A DNA stretch of 64,000 nt, from NCBI RefSeq assembly GCF_004027225.2, contig NC_044302.2, forward strand, positions 38,972,949-39,036,948, read 5' to 3'. The number at the start of each line of letters is the position of its first letter. The first letter of the stretch is position 1. Both the position numbers and the translations under genes were made by a program. The DNA is from Strigops habroptila. Lineage: Eukaryota; Chordata; Aves; Psittaciformes; Psittacidae. The notes below the pieces were generated by a model. That model did not search any database and was not told the origin of the DNA. It saw nothing but the letters and a program-made list of their open reading frames with translations. Shown piece by piece: positions 26,382-36,941 of this stretch.

Positions 26382-26387
26382 TTTATT
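26382..26387 (-). terminator. Candidate poly(A) signal AATAAA
   Basis: Minus-strand AATAAA about 470 nt downstream of the TAA of the membrane-protein exon. I saw no AATAAA or ATTAAA on that strand between the stop and this point. A GT-containing stretch (atggtgttaatagg) follows immediately. It fits the 3' end of the 26.8-31.5 kb transcript, but other hexamers follow near 26150. Confidence 0.45.
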
Positions 26388-26853
26388 TCCTTTTTACAAA
26401 AAATAGAAATAACAACAGACAAAACATACTCAAAAAAATCAATGCTTTTGCCTTGATCTCACTGAGTTGCTGAGCAGGCAGAGTCCTGGCTGAAACTTTG
26501 ACAGTATGTGCCCTTGACAAAGGGGAATAAAGATATATGACAATATCTCCATGCAAGACACAAATTACAAAATGTGTTCTGTGGCCCAACAAACATTTTG
26601 GAGGTTGCCTGTGTCATAACAATTTTCAGATTGTTACTTTTGCTCATCTATGCCTTCACACAGCACAGCTTACAAGCAAGTTACATATTCACATATATCA
26701 TAAAAAAGTTTTGTATATGGTCTAACTAACTCCTACAAATTAAGGCATTCTATCAGCTGCTGGTTTGCTGGTGAGGGGTATGTCTCATATTAGTTTTTCA
26801 AAAAGGATATCTTTCAGGTATTTCAAACAAAGTGAGACATGTTGAGATGTGGT
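26388..26853 (-). other. Putative 3' UTR of the membrane-protein transcript
   Basis: Inferred non-coding tail between the TAA at 26854-26856 and the AATAAA at 26382-26387. No repeats or coding signal were seen. The inference rests only on the stop codon and the first poly(A) hexamer. Confidence 0.4.
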
Positions 26854-26938
26854 TTAGAGGAAGAATTCCTGCAGCTCTGGCTCTTCAGTACTCTTTTGAC
26901 TGTTGGGTTTCTGGCTTTCCCAATTGATGTCATCATGC
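26854..26938 (-). CDS. Terminal exon, unrecognised single-pass membrane protein
   Basis: The exon starts after an excellent acceptor (polypyrimidine tract attctttctttctccag) and supplies the third base of a split AA|G lysine codon. It encodes HDDINWESQKPNSQKSTEEP and a short end, LQEFFL, before TAA. The segment is polar and acidic, would follow a transmembrane helix encoded by the preceding exon, and so would be a short cytoplasmic tail of about 27 residues. I do not recognise the family. A second frame of this exon is also open, but the phase of the upstream donor selects this one. The next signal downstream is AATAAA at 26382-26387. Confidence 0.6.
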
Positions 26939-27411
26939 CTGGAGAAAGAAAGAATAAAATTACTCACTAACAATATAGACGGATTTGCCTTGTGTTTGTA
27001 TACCCTGTTTTACTCCATTTACAAGTACTGAACTCTAACCAATCTTCCTCTCTCTGCATATTTCTTTGGACATGTACTACACAAAATACTTCTTAATACT
27101 GTGGATTCTTACTGACTTTCTTGTAGTTCCTATTCTGAAATCAAAACTGTAAATCAATAGGACAATAAGGAGCTTTTTAAGACATGGCATTAACTGGTAC
27201 ACTGTCATAATGTTTTGGTAATAATGGAAAGAATGCTCAAAAATTCCTTTTCCTTTAGGGAAAAGTACCATAGTGATGAAAAGATCCACTACAACAAACA
27301 TTAGATATATCCTGTTTGTTTCTGACTCTACCTGTAAGGGAATCATCTAGTCTCCATTAAAAGTCATCAGAAAGAAATAAACACTTTCAGAAGGTGATTC
27401 ATTGGACTTAC

Positions 27412-27510
27412 TTTATGTGTCTGCGTAAGTAGAACATGATGGCAAAGGCCACAGGAAAACTGGCAAGCAGTAATTCAATTTCTGATATGGTCCCTATATC
27501 TCTTTTAACA
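27412..27510 (-). CDS. Transmembrane exon, unrecognised membrane protein
   Basis: A 99-bp internal exon with acceptor ...taaatcacag and a strong donor AAA|GTAAGT. Only one frame is open; it starts with one base completing a TG|T cysteine codon and ends in phase 2. It encodes VKRDIGTISE, then the hydrophobic stretch IELLLASFPVAFAIMFYL (about 18 residues), then RRHIK. The positive residues after the helix predict a cytoplasmic C-terminus, with the preceding exon on the luminal or extracellular side. The phases match the flanking exons at 31480-31550 and 26854-26938, which is the main evidence that this is real. The protein is unrecognised. It could be an independent small membrane protein or a 3' alternative of SNCAIP. 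Confidence 0.65.
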
Positions 27511-30500
27511 CTGTGATTTAAGTAAAATATCCATTAAAATCATTAATATTAGTAGACACATAGATAAGGATTATTTCTTTACAGTGCATCTTCATCTCCA
27601 CACTGAGTAAATTTAAATTAAATTAAATAATCTTAGATTCATCTATTGTGTATAAGACTCAGATGATAGCTTGCCAATTAAAGTAGAAAAATTAAACACT
27701 AAACATTTGTAACACTCCGTTTCTTCACCTCCTTTCATATGCCCTTGTCCTTAATCCCCAGTATGTTTCCCTCTCTCTTCAATTAACCTTCCAGCTGAAG
27801 GATTTTTGACTTAGCATCCAGCCCACAGCAACTTTCAAACAGGTTAAAAGGCTCATTTTTAGTTATTACAGCAGAACAGTAAAACTCCTTTGTTGCTGCA
27901 AAGGACAGATACCAGCAGGAGATTTAAAACCCACAGCAAAAGGTAAGAGTATGTGTATAAAATGTTAGCCTTCAACTCACATATCTTGTGACCCTAATTC
28001 TTACAAAGCAGAATAGCTTTATTCCAGTCTATAATCACCACAAAAACCCAAATATCCCCAAGAGACTGATACTTAGGATGCTTAGATAACCTCATGGTTA
28101 TTTCAGGATTTAACAGAAGCTGTCCTTCTCAGGGACCATAGCCGTGGGTCCTGATAAGAGGGCATAAGGGATCATTTTGTTTTAAAATCCCCTTAATTCA
28201 TCTAAATTGCTGTTGCCACATACCCAAAGCAAGAGCAGAAGATAGAATTGAACTAGGGGAGGTAGAATTTGTAGGACTGGGTTTGAGGAGCTAAAAGAGT
28301 AGCGCCTAACTTTTTGGCTCTTAACATGCACTGCTGTTATTAAGTATGTTTAGTGTTAACCATGGAGCTTTTTTAAGGGATGCTTTCTAAGTCTAAGATA
28401 ATTTGCACCAATTAAGTACTTCATTAGCTTAGACTTGTAGTGCTGAAAGACCCTGTGGAGGAGTCCCCCATGTATGGGCTCACTAGGCACTCCGAAGACA
28501 CTGTTCTGCAGGTCTACAGTTGCACTGTGACCTCAAAGAGGATCATTTTTAGCTAATGCAGGTGTTTGTAGGTTACAGTGTTGAACAGACATGCCTTTTA
28601 CAACAGTGCCTGCTGAGCTGAAGCAAACATATTACCAATATTACTAACTACTAACGAAATTTCTAATATCTTCTGGTGCCTGTGTCACCACATAAAATAC
28701 TAAATATCCCCTCATGTAACAGGATGATCATAACAGCTCACAACACAACAACTGTAAATTGTCTGGGACAAGGCCTAAATTACTCTAATATTGATTTTAT
28801 ACTTTAGTAGTTCAAATGGTAACTATTTTATTAGTTATTCAGATAAGCATCCTTTTTCTAGAGTATATATCTGAAGTTGCAATTTATCCAGCGCTATGCC
28901 TGGCAGTGGGATATCTGTTAGGTGAGATCCACACACACTTATTTTAGAAGTATGCCCAGTTTACCATCTGACAGCAACCTGATGGTAGATTCTGCTGATT
29001 GTCCCTGATGTATGAAGCAATTTTTGCTGTTTATAGCTGCAGCTAAGGGTTTTGTATTGATATGTTGAGTTTGTGTTTACTTTAATATACTGTAGATCTC
29101 AGATGATTTAAAGTGTGAGAAGGAACTGTCCATTGGCATACATACAAGATGGAAAAAACTACAAGCATTTGCTTGGAGTTGTAACATGCAAGAAACTAGC
29201 CAATCCTTCCAAAAGGGGAAAAAATAACTCAACCCATCCTGCATATCCAAAACTTACCCTAGGGCTTTGAGAAAAATCGGGTGTATAAAATTTTAAAAGG
29301 ACATTAGAAAATGTAATACAATCCCTTAGTAATAAGCTGTGACCAATTTGAAAAAGTAAGCTACAAAGCCTTGAATTACTTTGGTATTTTGAATGAAAAA
29401 ATAAAACAAATGAAATAAACAGAAGCTGAAGAAAAAGAAGCTGGAAACTGGTGGGTAGGAATGTCATCTGACTCAAGGTAGATTTTTGCATAATGACTTC
29501 AGATCTCAGAAGATGCTAATAAAATTTGCTACATAAGAGTCTAGAGTCATAGTGGGCTAGGGACTATGTCCAGAAATATAACACCCCCCCATAAAACAAT
29601 CTATAAAGGTTTTAAACACTAAACACCGTACTATTTTCCAGAAAGGTTCTTTTCAGACCAGCTCTGAAATGGTAATTACACAGGCTCTCCAGACCATCCA
29701 GGGAAAATCCACATAGTGCCGAAGGGCTTGTAGGGCACATGATGGTGATGTTCTTCAGTTATTTAAATTTCACAGGCTACAGGGCAGCATGCAGCAGACT
29801 AATGACAGGAACCAATTTGCTGTTGAAAAACCACAACACATGCTAAAAGGCATCACGAAGGCTGGCTAAAAAGCTCTGAGAACCTCAGGTCTGCATTCTG
29901 ATTTCCGAAAAGCACAATACATCTTCCATTCTTATATGATTTTTGGAACTCTCATGCCAACAGTCTTTGGCACAGTTTCCCCACTTCTCTCCTAATCTGT
30001 GGGTACAATAACACTCTTTCAGCTGTGCCCCTAGTGCACTCTGCTCGTTGTTTCCTAGTATCTGGTTTTCCACATGCCCACCACCACAGGGGCAGCTTCA
30101 GGATATCGTGCCTGGATCAGAAGTGTCTGGAGGCACTTCTGGCAAAACCTTCACCACCCCAGCAGGTGAGTCTGCAGCTCTGCAGCAGCAGCCAGACCTC
30201 CTCTGTCTCTTGCTGCTTCTGGGGAAATGTCACGCTGCCAGGGATTTCTCACACAAGAGCACTGACATAAGGCAATACCAAATTACAACTACTGGCTACA
30301 TCTGGGAGATGGCTCTAACATAAGGATGGATTAATGGTTTTGTATTATTCCATGGCCTGGACAGGCAGCTGGGTGTTTTGACTGGAGGCTGCCCACTGAT
30401 GCTCCCTCAGGCTGCTGCGGTGCAGTCAGTTTTCTGCACTGGAATTTCCCACTTTGCTTTCAGGAGAGAATGAAACTTCTTGGAAACCTTATAGTTCCTC

Positions 30501-31479
30501 CTGGTTTCACATACACTGTGCCATTGACTTCAGAACAAGACTCCCATTTCCATTATGGAAATTGAGTTTTTAAGTATGGGAAGGTCCCAGCTTTAGAAAA
30601 AAATAATAACAACAACAACAACAAAATTAGGCATTTAGAAAAGAGTAACCTGAAAGTAATTTAGGCTTTCAAAATGCAGAATGACTATTTTATAATTTTC
30701 CCTTCAAATGTATAATTATGGTGTTAATAGCAGTCATTTCCAGGCCTAATGGAAGGATTTACATCTCAGTTTAACAGAAAAAAATTATCATCCCAAAAAT
30801 TTGTGAGTGTTGAGTTGAATAAAAATGACAGATAATTTTTACAAAGCATTTGCTTGTAAAATAAAATCCCAATTTGTCAAATATTGTTTTTTCCAGTATA
30901 TTCTTATGGACTTTGAGGGACTGGTCTCTATCTGCCTGAATAGTCCTGATGGAACATGTCTAAATTAAGGAGTTTGAATACAGTCAAAGTTACCAGACTT
31001 TTAAAAAACAGATTTAATGTCAAAGTAAGAAAAATGTGTGAAAACAGGAGAGCACTAGACTTAAAAGTACAGCACTCGGCCTCATGTTCTCTGTATTCTC
31101 CATTTAGAGATGAACTGTAGTTGTTTTGCTCTCCGCATGAGAGGAAATTTAATTTCCATTCTCATCTGGTACTTGATTTTCATTCAACAGGGGCTGAATA
31201 CTCAGCCAAAGTGTGCTATACTCCCTGGTGGATTTACAAGTATGAATACTTTCTTTACTTACTTGGAACTCAAAATCTGTAGCCAGTTCAATGGTGACAT
31301 CAGCAGAAATCCATCATACATTTCTGCTTTTCTAGGAATTTAGATATCCATCTGTTCATCTATTTCCTCTCTTATTTATCAATTACAGTATTTCAGTTAT
31401 GAATAATGTTAGCAAAGACATGCAATTTGAAAAAGCAAACCAACACTGATGCTAAATATCACCATGCATAAGCACGTAC
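27511..31479 (-). other. Intron between membrane-protein exons
   Basis: About 4 kb without further coding signal that joins in phase. It contains an AAC microsatellite at 30602-30626. The plus-strand frames near 30025-30323 look like spurious open frames in a GC-richer patch and do not connect to anything. Confidence 0.5.
30602..30626 (+). repeat. (AAC)n microsatellite
   Basis: Tandem AAC units preceded by AAT units. Confidence 0.85.
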
Positions 31480-31550
31480 CAAGCATAGTTACACAGAAGT
31501 TCTTCATTCAGCATGCTAGACGAAAGACTGGTGTAGTTGAAGTAAGGACC
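31480..31550 (-). CDS. Luminal/extracellular exon of unrecognised membrane protein
   Basis: A 71-bp exon. The acceptor gtacttccttag has a good branch-point-like TTAACTGAT about 24-30 nt upstream; the donor is CTTG|GTACGT. It starts on a codon boundary and encodes GPYFNYTSLSSSMLNEELLC followed by NYA, ending with two bases (TG) that the next exon completes as Cys. NYT is a consensus N-glycosylation site and two cysteines lie close together, which suits the luminal side of the following helix. The 5' partner is uncertain: either the candidate exon at 31702-31782 or the SNCAIP exon ending at 33301, both in phase 0. Confidence 0.55.
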
Positions 31551-31701
31551 CTAAGGAAGTACAACATCATATCAGTTAAAAACATGCACTGAGCTCACTA
31601 CATGCATAACATGGAAGTCAACCAAAACATGCAGTCAGATAGCCACAATAACATTTTAACAGATTTCTTTTTGAATTAGTAAATAAAGCTGAATCTGTTA
31701 C

Positions 31702-31782
31702 CTTTTTGAGATGTGTGCTGTGGTTCCTTGGTTTGGTATGAAAATGTATTCTTCCCATAATTTTGATTGGCAACAATGACAT
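31702..31782 (-). CDS. Possible first coding exon of the membrane protein
   Basis: From an ATG at 31782 this stretch encodes MSLLPIKIMGRIHFHTKPRN and HSTHLKK, ending on a codon boundary at a donor AAG|GTAACA. It would join the exon at 31480-31550 in frame and give a protein of 111 residues with a single helix at roughly residues 61-78. An in-frame TGA lies five codons upstream, so this ATG is the only start in the frame. Against it: the other two frames here are equally open and look just as protein-like, and there is no signal peptide. Treat as tentative. Confidence 0.3.
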
Positions 31783-33300
31783 GCAAACATGGCCTTTTCA
31801 CAGATGTGTTTTAGAGTGTAAGTGTCAATACTGTTACAATTACCCCATCCAACTCTTCAAACTTCTTAGGGAACTATGAAAACTTCTCATGACCTTGCAT
31901 TCTTATCAGAACATCTTTGAACACAGACCATCTTTTCTTTGTCACTATAAAATCTGAAAATCACTCTTATAAAAAAAATTGCCACTGTGTTATTAAAATA
32001 ATTCTATGTTAAATTGGCTGTTCAACTAGATGGTGTATGTCTTTTAAAGGCTCGAATCAGTAGTTCGTACTGTGATTCTGAGTAAACTTTAATAAATGCA
32101 GTCCCACTTCAATGCAGCTTATGAGGTCTCACTTGAATTTTGCATTTCATCTCACATTCTGCTGTTCTAGCGCTACCTGCTAACATGCACTACTCACAGT
32201 TTCCCAGTTCTCTGTTTCCACTCTTTCTTTTCCATGCTCATTTTGCCACCTCTATGCCTAAGATTTTCCTGTGTTTTATTCCCATTACCTTGTCATACTT
32301 TTTACAGTATATAATTCACTATTCCTCCTCCTCCTTTTGTCCTGCTTTATGTACTTTTTTCATCTTGAAATTATTCTTTTGCCTCATGTCTTTCCATACA
32401 CCCATTCCTTCCCACCCTGTCTTTCACAGAGGATTAAAGCATGTACTGTTGCCTCTCACTCAACTCTTTATTGTATCTCCAGATGCTCGCACTTATCTCT
32501 GCTCTACAAACTCACTGTGCTCACAGTATTTCCTACCTGTCTCTTTCATTTAACACTTCTTCCTTTCCCTTGGAAGATACATTTGTTCAAAGTGTTTTCT
32601 CCTTTCTATTGAACAGGAGAGCCAGACTCCTAACTGGAGACACCCCTCTTTCTTTTGGGATCTAAGAAAGGGCACTCTTGGGGATCACCTGGATCCAGTG
32701 TATTTTGCTACAGACCAGTGTGATATGCTCTGCCACAAAAAGACTCCATGCTATGAGAAAAGGGTGGGCAAAGAAGGGTACTGATGGCTTCAACACGTAG
32801 GGGAGGGCTGTAGCTCCAACAGAGGTAGGAAGGACCATCTCTGCTATTCTTCCTCTTTGTATTCTACCACTTAATTTTATCCTGTTGCTCTCATCAGTGT
32901 TGGCTATAGAACAGGACAGGGCTAGACCTTCAATTATTTACTCCTCAGAATTCCCATGGATTCAAATGTGACATTCTTGTTGTTTGACTTGTCATTCAGA
33001 GCAACAACAAACATCATCTCCAAGTGAATCATGTCTCTGTGGAAAGCTTTCAACACAGAATATGTGAACCGTGTGCACCAAGAATACAGACTCTGCACAT
33101 AAGCAATACCTGCGTAAATATTCTTTGGAAAAGCCTTCAAAAATTAAAACAAAGGTGGGCTTTCTACAGATCAAATAGAGCAAAGTATTTGTGTGCATCC
33201 TTTTGCTACAGGAAGGCAGGAAGAGGAAGCTGTCAAACTTATATGCTACTTAAAGAGATAAGAGAAAAAGAAAGGCCCTTCCTCCTTTCAGTGCACTCAC
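31783..33300. other. Spacer or intron 3' of the large SNCAIP exon
   Basis: The stretch includes T-rich, low-complexity sequence at 32200-32620, which creates overlapping plus-strand open frames with no domain. A short terminal SNCAIP exon carrying the last codon or two and the stop could be hidden here and would be too small to recognise by eye. Confidence 0.4.
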
Positions 33301-34357
33301 TGGCTTGTTTTTTCCTTTTGTGAGAGCTGCTGGATTTCCCTTGCTGTCTGCCGTCTTCCTTCCTAATGAGGTAAAAGGCAGTGTCGATGAGGTTTTGATT
33401 AGGTTTGCTGTTTGACAGTTGTTGTTGTTATTTTGGTTGCCACTCAGTGTCTCCATTATGGACCGAAAGGTTCCAAAAGGCTTTTTCAGCTGATCCCCTG
33501 CTGTCTCGCCAGAAGCAGGTGGAGCCCGAGCAAGCCCTTTGCCCCGGTCTTTATCCTTTTCCTCATTTAGTTCTGGTTCTGCTAGCTCCACCTGCACCAC
33601 AGGCTCCTCGAAAGTTACTCGGAGTTTCAAATTTTGGGAGGTTCTGCGCTTTGAAGACGGAGACTTGAGAGCACTCTTAGGGCTGGTGGCAACCTTTTGA
33701 GCAGCATCCATGCTGGATGGAGAGTTGTCTCCACAAAACTGGCTCTGAGGTATGGCACCAGGCTGATAGGGTGCTTCATTATCTGGATCACTGCTCTCTG
33801 AAGTAGGGGAAGGACTGTGGCCATCCACAGACTTGGAGACCCTGATACCAAAAGGGAAGCGGCGTCCCCCTGCGGAAGTATGTTTCTTAATCATCAGGTG
33901 CAAACTCTCTGTGCTCTCAACACTCTCCACTATGGGCTGAGGCCTTGGTTTGTCAGTTCTTTTCATAGGGGTGTTCTTGTGGTCCTCAGAATTAGCTGAG
34001 TCTGTGTCAGACTCGCTGAGCGACCTCTGCATCAGTTGCCTCAGTCTGGCTAACTTCAGCTCCCTTTTCTCTGGCAAAATCTTCTTCACGTTCTTGGAGG
34101 ATGCATGAGCATCCTGAAATTCCAAAGTCAGCTTTTCCTGCATACAGACATTTTCAGAGATTTCCTTCCCCAACAACTGGCGCAAGATTTTATCTGAGTC
34201 CTCATCTTTTGTCTTGGCTCGAGTGCGACTAGAAGTTCCCAAGCTGCCAAGAATCTGAATCCCATCTTGGGTGTTCAATTTACTTTTTGGTGGAGACAAT
34301 TCATCAGCTTCAGATGGTTTCCATGGGGGTTTGCCAGAAGCAGGAGATGATGGTAAG
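33301..34357 (-). CDS. SNCAIP: SNCAIP (synphilin-1) large C-terminal exon
   Basis: Encodes about 352 residues matching the C-terminal third of vertebrate synphilin-1 almost throughout. Blocks include DEDSDKILRQLLGKEISENV, EKRELKLARLRQLMQRSLSE, RPRPQPIVESVES, KSALKSPSSKRRTSQNLKLR and FRSIMETLSGNQNNNNN. Synphilin-1 is a cytosolic, synaptic-vesicle-associated scaffold that binds alpha-synuclein and is a substrate of parkin and SIAH ubiquitin ligases. This region is low-complexity and rich in Ser and Lys, with the basic patch SKRR and a PP1-type docking motif RVTF (33610-33621). The acceptor ctctttttttctttaag completes an AG|C serine codon from the previous exon. The exon probably ends at a GTGAGT donor after KGKNKP. 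If not spliced, the frame runs on to a stop at 33250 after 17 unrelated residues. Confidence 0.95.
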
Positions 34358-36848
34358 CTTAAAGAAAAAAAGAGGAGAAAATACCACAGCCAAATTAATG
34401 GACATAAAAAACGTGAAATTGCCGTTTCCAGTGTACGTTTCTGTCCCAGCTTATTGTTACTTACCCTTTTCATTGCTATCAACATGGAATTCATTAATAT
34501 GATGCCACAGCAAAGATTACACAGGGAAGGATGTAGCTCTGCTTCCACTCCTAATTAGGATTTCAGTTTCTTCACTTTCTCTTACAAAGAAAACTCCTTG
34601 AAATTAAAACTTAGAATGGTCTTTTCAATGCCAAAGATGACTTTATGAGGAAAACTTTAGAGAAACTACTATTTCCTATTTGTGGGAGTTGACGTATTTT
34701 AAAAGGTGAAAAAACCCCGCAAGGCCAAATGCCTACTATCCAAGTCACATCATAATACAAAAATGGGTTATTCTAAATACTGTGAAATTACCAGCTCTCT
34801 GCATAGCAATGGTTTAATAAATCTAAACTTCATCTGTTATTAAGTCTGGCCATATAAGACCTCTTAAAGAGTCAAGGTGATTTGCACTCAAAACCTTTTC
34901 ATATATGAAATACTGAAAAGTATTAAAAAGGTGACATGAATTTATTTCAAAACTATTAGATTAATGAATGAAGTTTAGAACTCCAAATGTTAAAGAACAA
35001 GGAAACAGCAATCTCAAGCAAGTCTGATGTCCAATGAACATAAATTAGAGAGACCATTTCTTTCCCCGTGACATATGCCAGAGCTCATAATACTCCACAT
35101 TCTTATTTTAAACCACTTTTCCTCTAAGCAAGGGTAAGGTGACAAAATTAAGGTTAGTACAAGGCAGTGAATTCATAAAATTAATTTCTTTTTTCACAAG
35201 CAACTTCTGTTCTGATGAGTCCATAGTCCTCATAGTGTATAAAACTCACATGCCTGTATTAGCCACCTCATCTTCAATCCATTTTCCACTTCTTCTCCTG
35301 TGGCAAACTGAAACAAACACATGCATGTATCTACCACAGACATTCCTAGTAAAAGGGATAGGTTCTCTTAGATCTGCTACTGGCTGCTTGGATGACAATA
35401 ATATCCACAAGTGAGCTCTAGCTGGAAGGAAAAGTAGTATCCAATTGTGAAATAAAACATTAAATAATAGAGTATAATTTTCAGACTTCCTTACTTAACT
35501 AACAAGATACTGAAACCTACCCTTTTACAGGAATAATGAATGATGAGAGATCTGCTCTCACATGATCTTATCTGATACTTAAAGTAAAATAGTCCTGGTT
35601 CTCACCAGTACTTAGATGTGAGACTCCTTCGAAAGACCAGTCAGCAAAAATCACAGAAACCAAATAAGCTGGAACAGAGATTGGTCTCATTGTTCCTGTT
35701 GAGCTGGCAGACAGGGAAGACAGAGACCACAATATTAAAAAAAGGGACAAAACAACTCTTTTCAGTGTGGTTTTCTATTTTAGCAGGAGTTTGGAGTTTA
35801 AAGCCGTTTCCTAGCTGAAATTCCTTTATGCATGCATCTCCAACCCCAATGTCTTTGTTATCTACTCCTGTAACTTTTTGCACTTGTCTGAAGCACTGAC
35901 ATATGAAATTCAGCAACATGGAGCACTTGTCCAGAAAAGTGCTTGAGATTCTGTGAGAGTGGAAAAAAAGCAGTCACTGAACGTATGAATTCATACTTGA
36001 TGACCCAAAGCTCTGACCATCAATAACTGCAGAAGCTTTTATGCTGACTTTACATTTTAACATATATGAAACTCCATAACAACTCTGAAACAAGGAGAAG
36101 CACTGTATATGTCTTCCAGAGAGGAAACTGAATTAGAAGATTATGACAAACTGAGTCCTATTTGCATTTGAGTTATTTAATTCCTTTCAAAGTTTTCTTC
36201 AGATTGCTGTCAGAGAGAAGTCATGTGCTTGCCTGACTTCCATGCATCACACTGGAAGTCTGTGGCAGAAGTCACAGAGATATGTTAGTAGGCCCCAGAT
36301 CCAGTACTCTGTCTCTACTTTCCTCCTCACTCAGTTTGTGTCTATTTCTGGGACTTCTGACAGGATGTGTAAACAATACATAAAGTTTTTGGAATTTTGA
36401 CTTTTTATACAACCTAATGCAGTCAAAAGATTTAAGGTGCATAAGGAGTCTTATTAACCTGAAAGCAGGTTTTGTTGGTAACTGGATGAATTACTGCTGG
36501 CAGTATTGTATGGTGGACCTCTACAAGATCAAACTTCCCAACTTTTTTAGCAGTTTCTATGATCCTCTTCTATTCATCTAATACAAAATACATTCTGTTC
36601 TACTGTAAATCTGATTTTCACTCTGTTGGGACATAGGGACTCTTCATTTCATAGCAAAAATTTCCAATATTTATATGACATTACACACTTTTAAATTCTA
36701 GAAGTTTAGCTTTTTGTAAAAAAACCCCCAACATCCACATTTTCTTTACAGAACACATACTATTTAGGCAGGTCATAGATTCTTCTGACAACTGATGTAC
36801 CATGAAACAGCGCAAATCCAGGCTGCAGCACAATTCCAGTCACCTTAC
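34358..36848 (-). other. SNCAIP: SNCAIP intron
   Basis: About 2.5 kb of AT-rich sequence with no recognisable repeat family and no additional in-phase exon seen. Confidence 0.75.
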
Positions 36849-36941
36849 CTTGGAGACGTGGGCAGTGACTTGCCCTCTGACCGCTGGGCTTCTAAAAGCT
36901 GCTGGAGTTGGTTCTGTAATGTAACACGTTCCACCGTCTGC
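36849..36941 (-). CDS. SNCAIP: SNCAIP exon, end of coiled coil
   Basis: A 93-bp exon with acceptor cattttcttgcag and donor CCAAG|GTAAGG. Its first base completes the GA|G glutamate codon from the upstream exon and it ends in phase 2. It encodes QTVERVTLQNQLQQLLEAQR and then SEGKSLPTSP. Leu, Val and Ile recur at heptad spacing, matching the second half of the synphilin-1 coiled coil (about residues 510-557 in human), which is used for self-association and alpha-synuclein binding. It is close to human apart from conservative changes such as LLEAQR for FLEAQK. The polar SLPTSP end leads into the serine-rich region of the next exon. Confidence 0.95.

Noticed and set aside
30025..30323. Plus-strand frames ending at a good donor-like CAG|GTGAGT
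   Set aside because: An acceptor-like and a donor-like site bracket about 110 bp, but all three frames are open, none resembles a protein and no partner exon was seen.
32140..32665. Overlapping plus-strand frames of 74-137 codons
   Set aside because: They arise from a T/C-rich low-complexity stretch; the peptides are Leu/Phe/Ser-rich in every frame.
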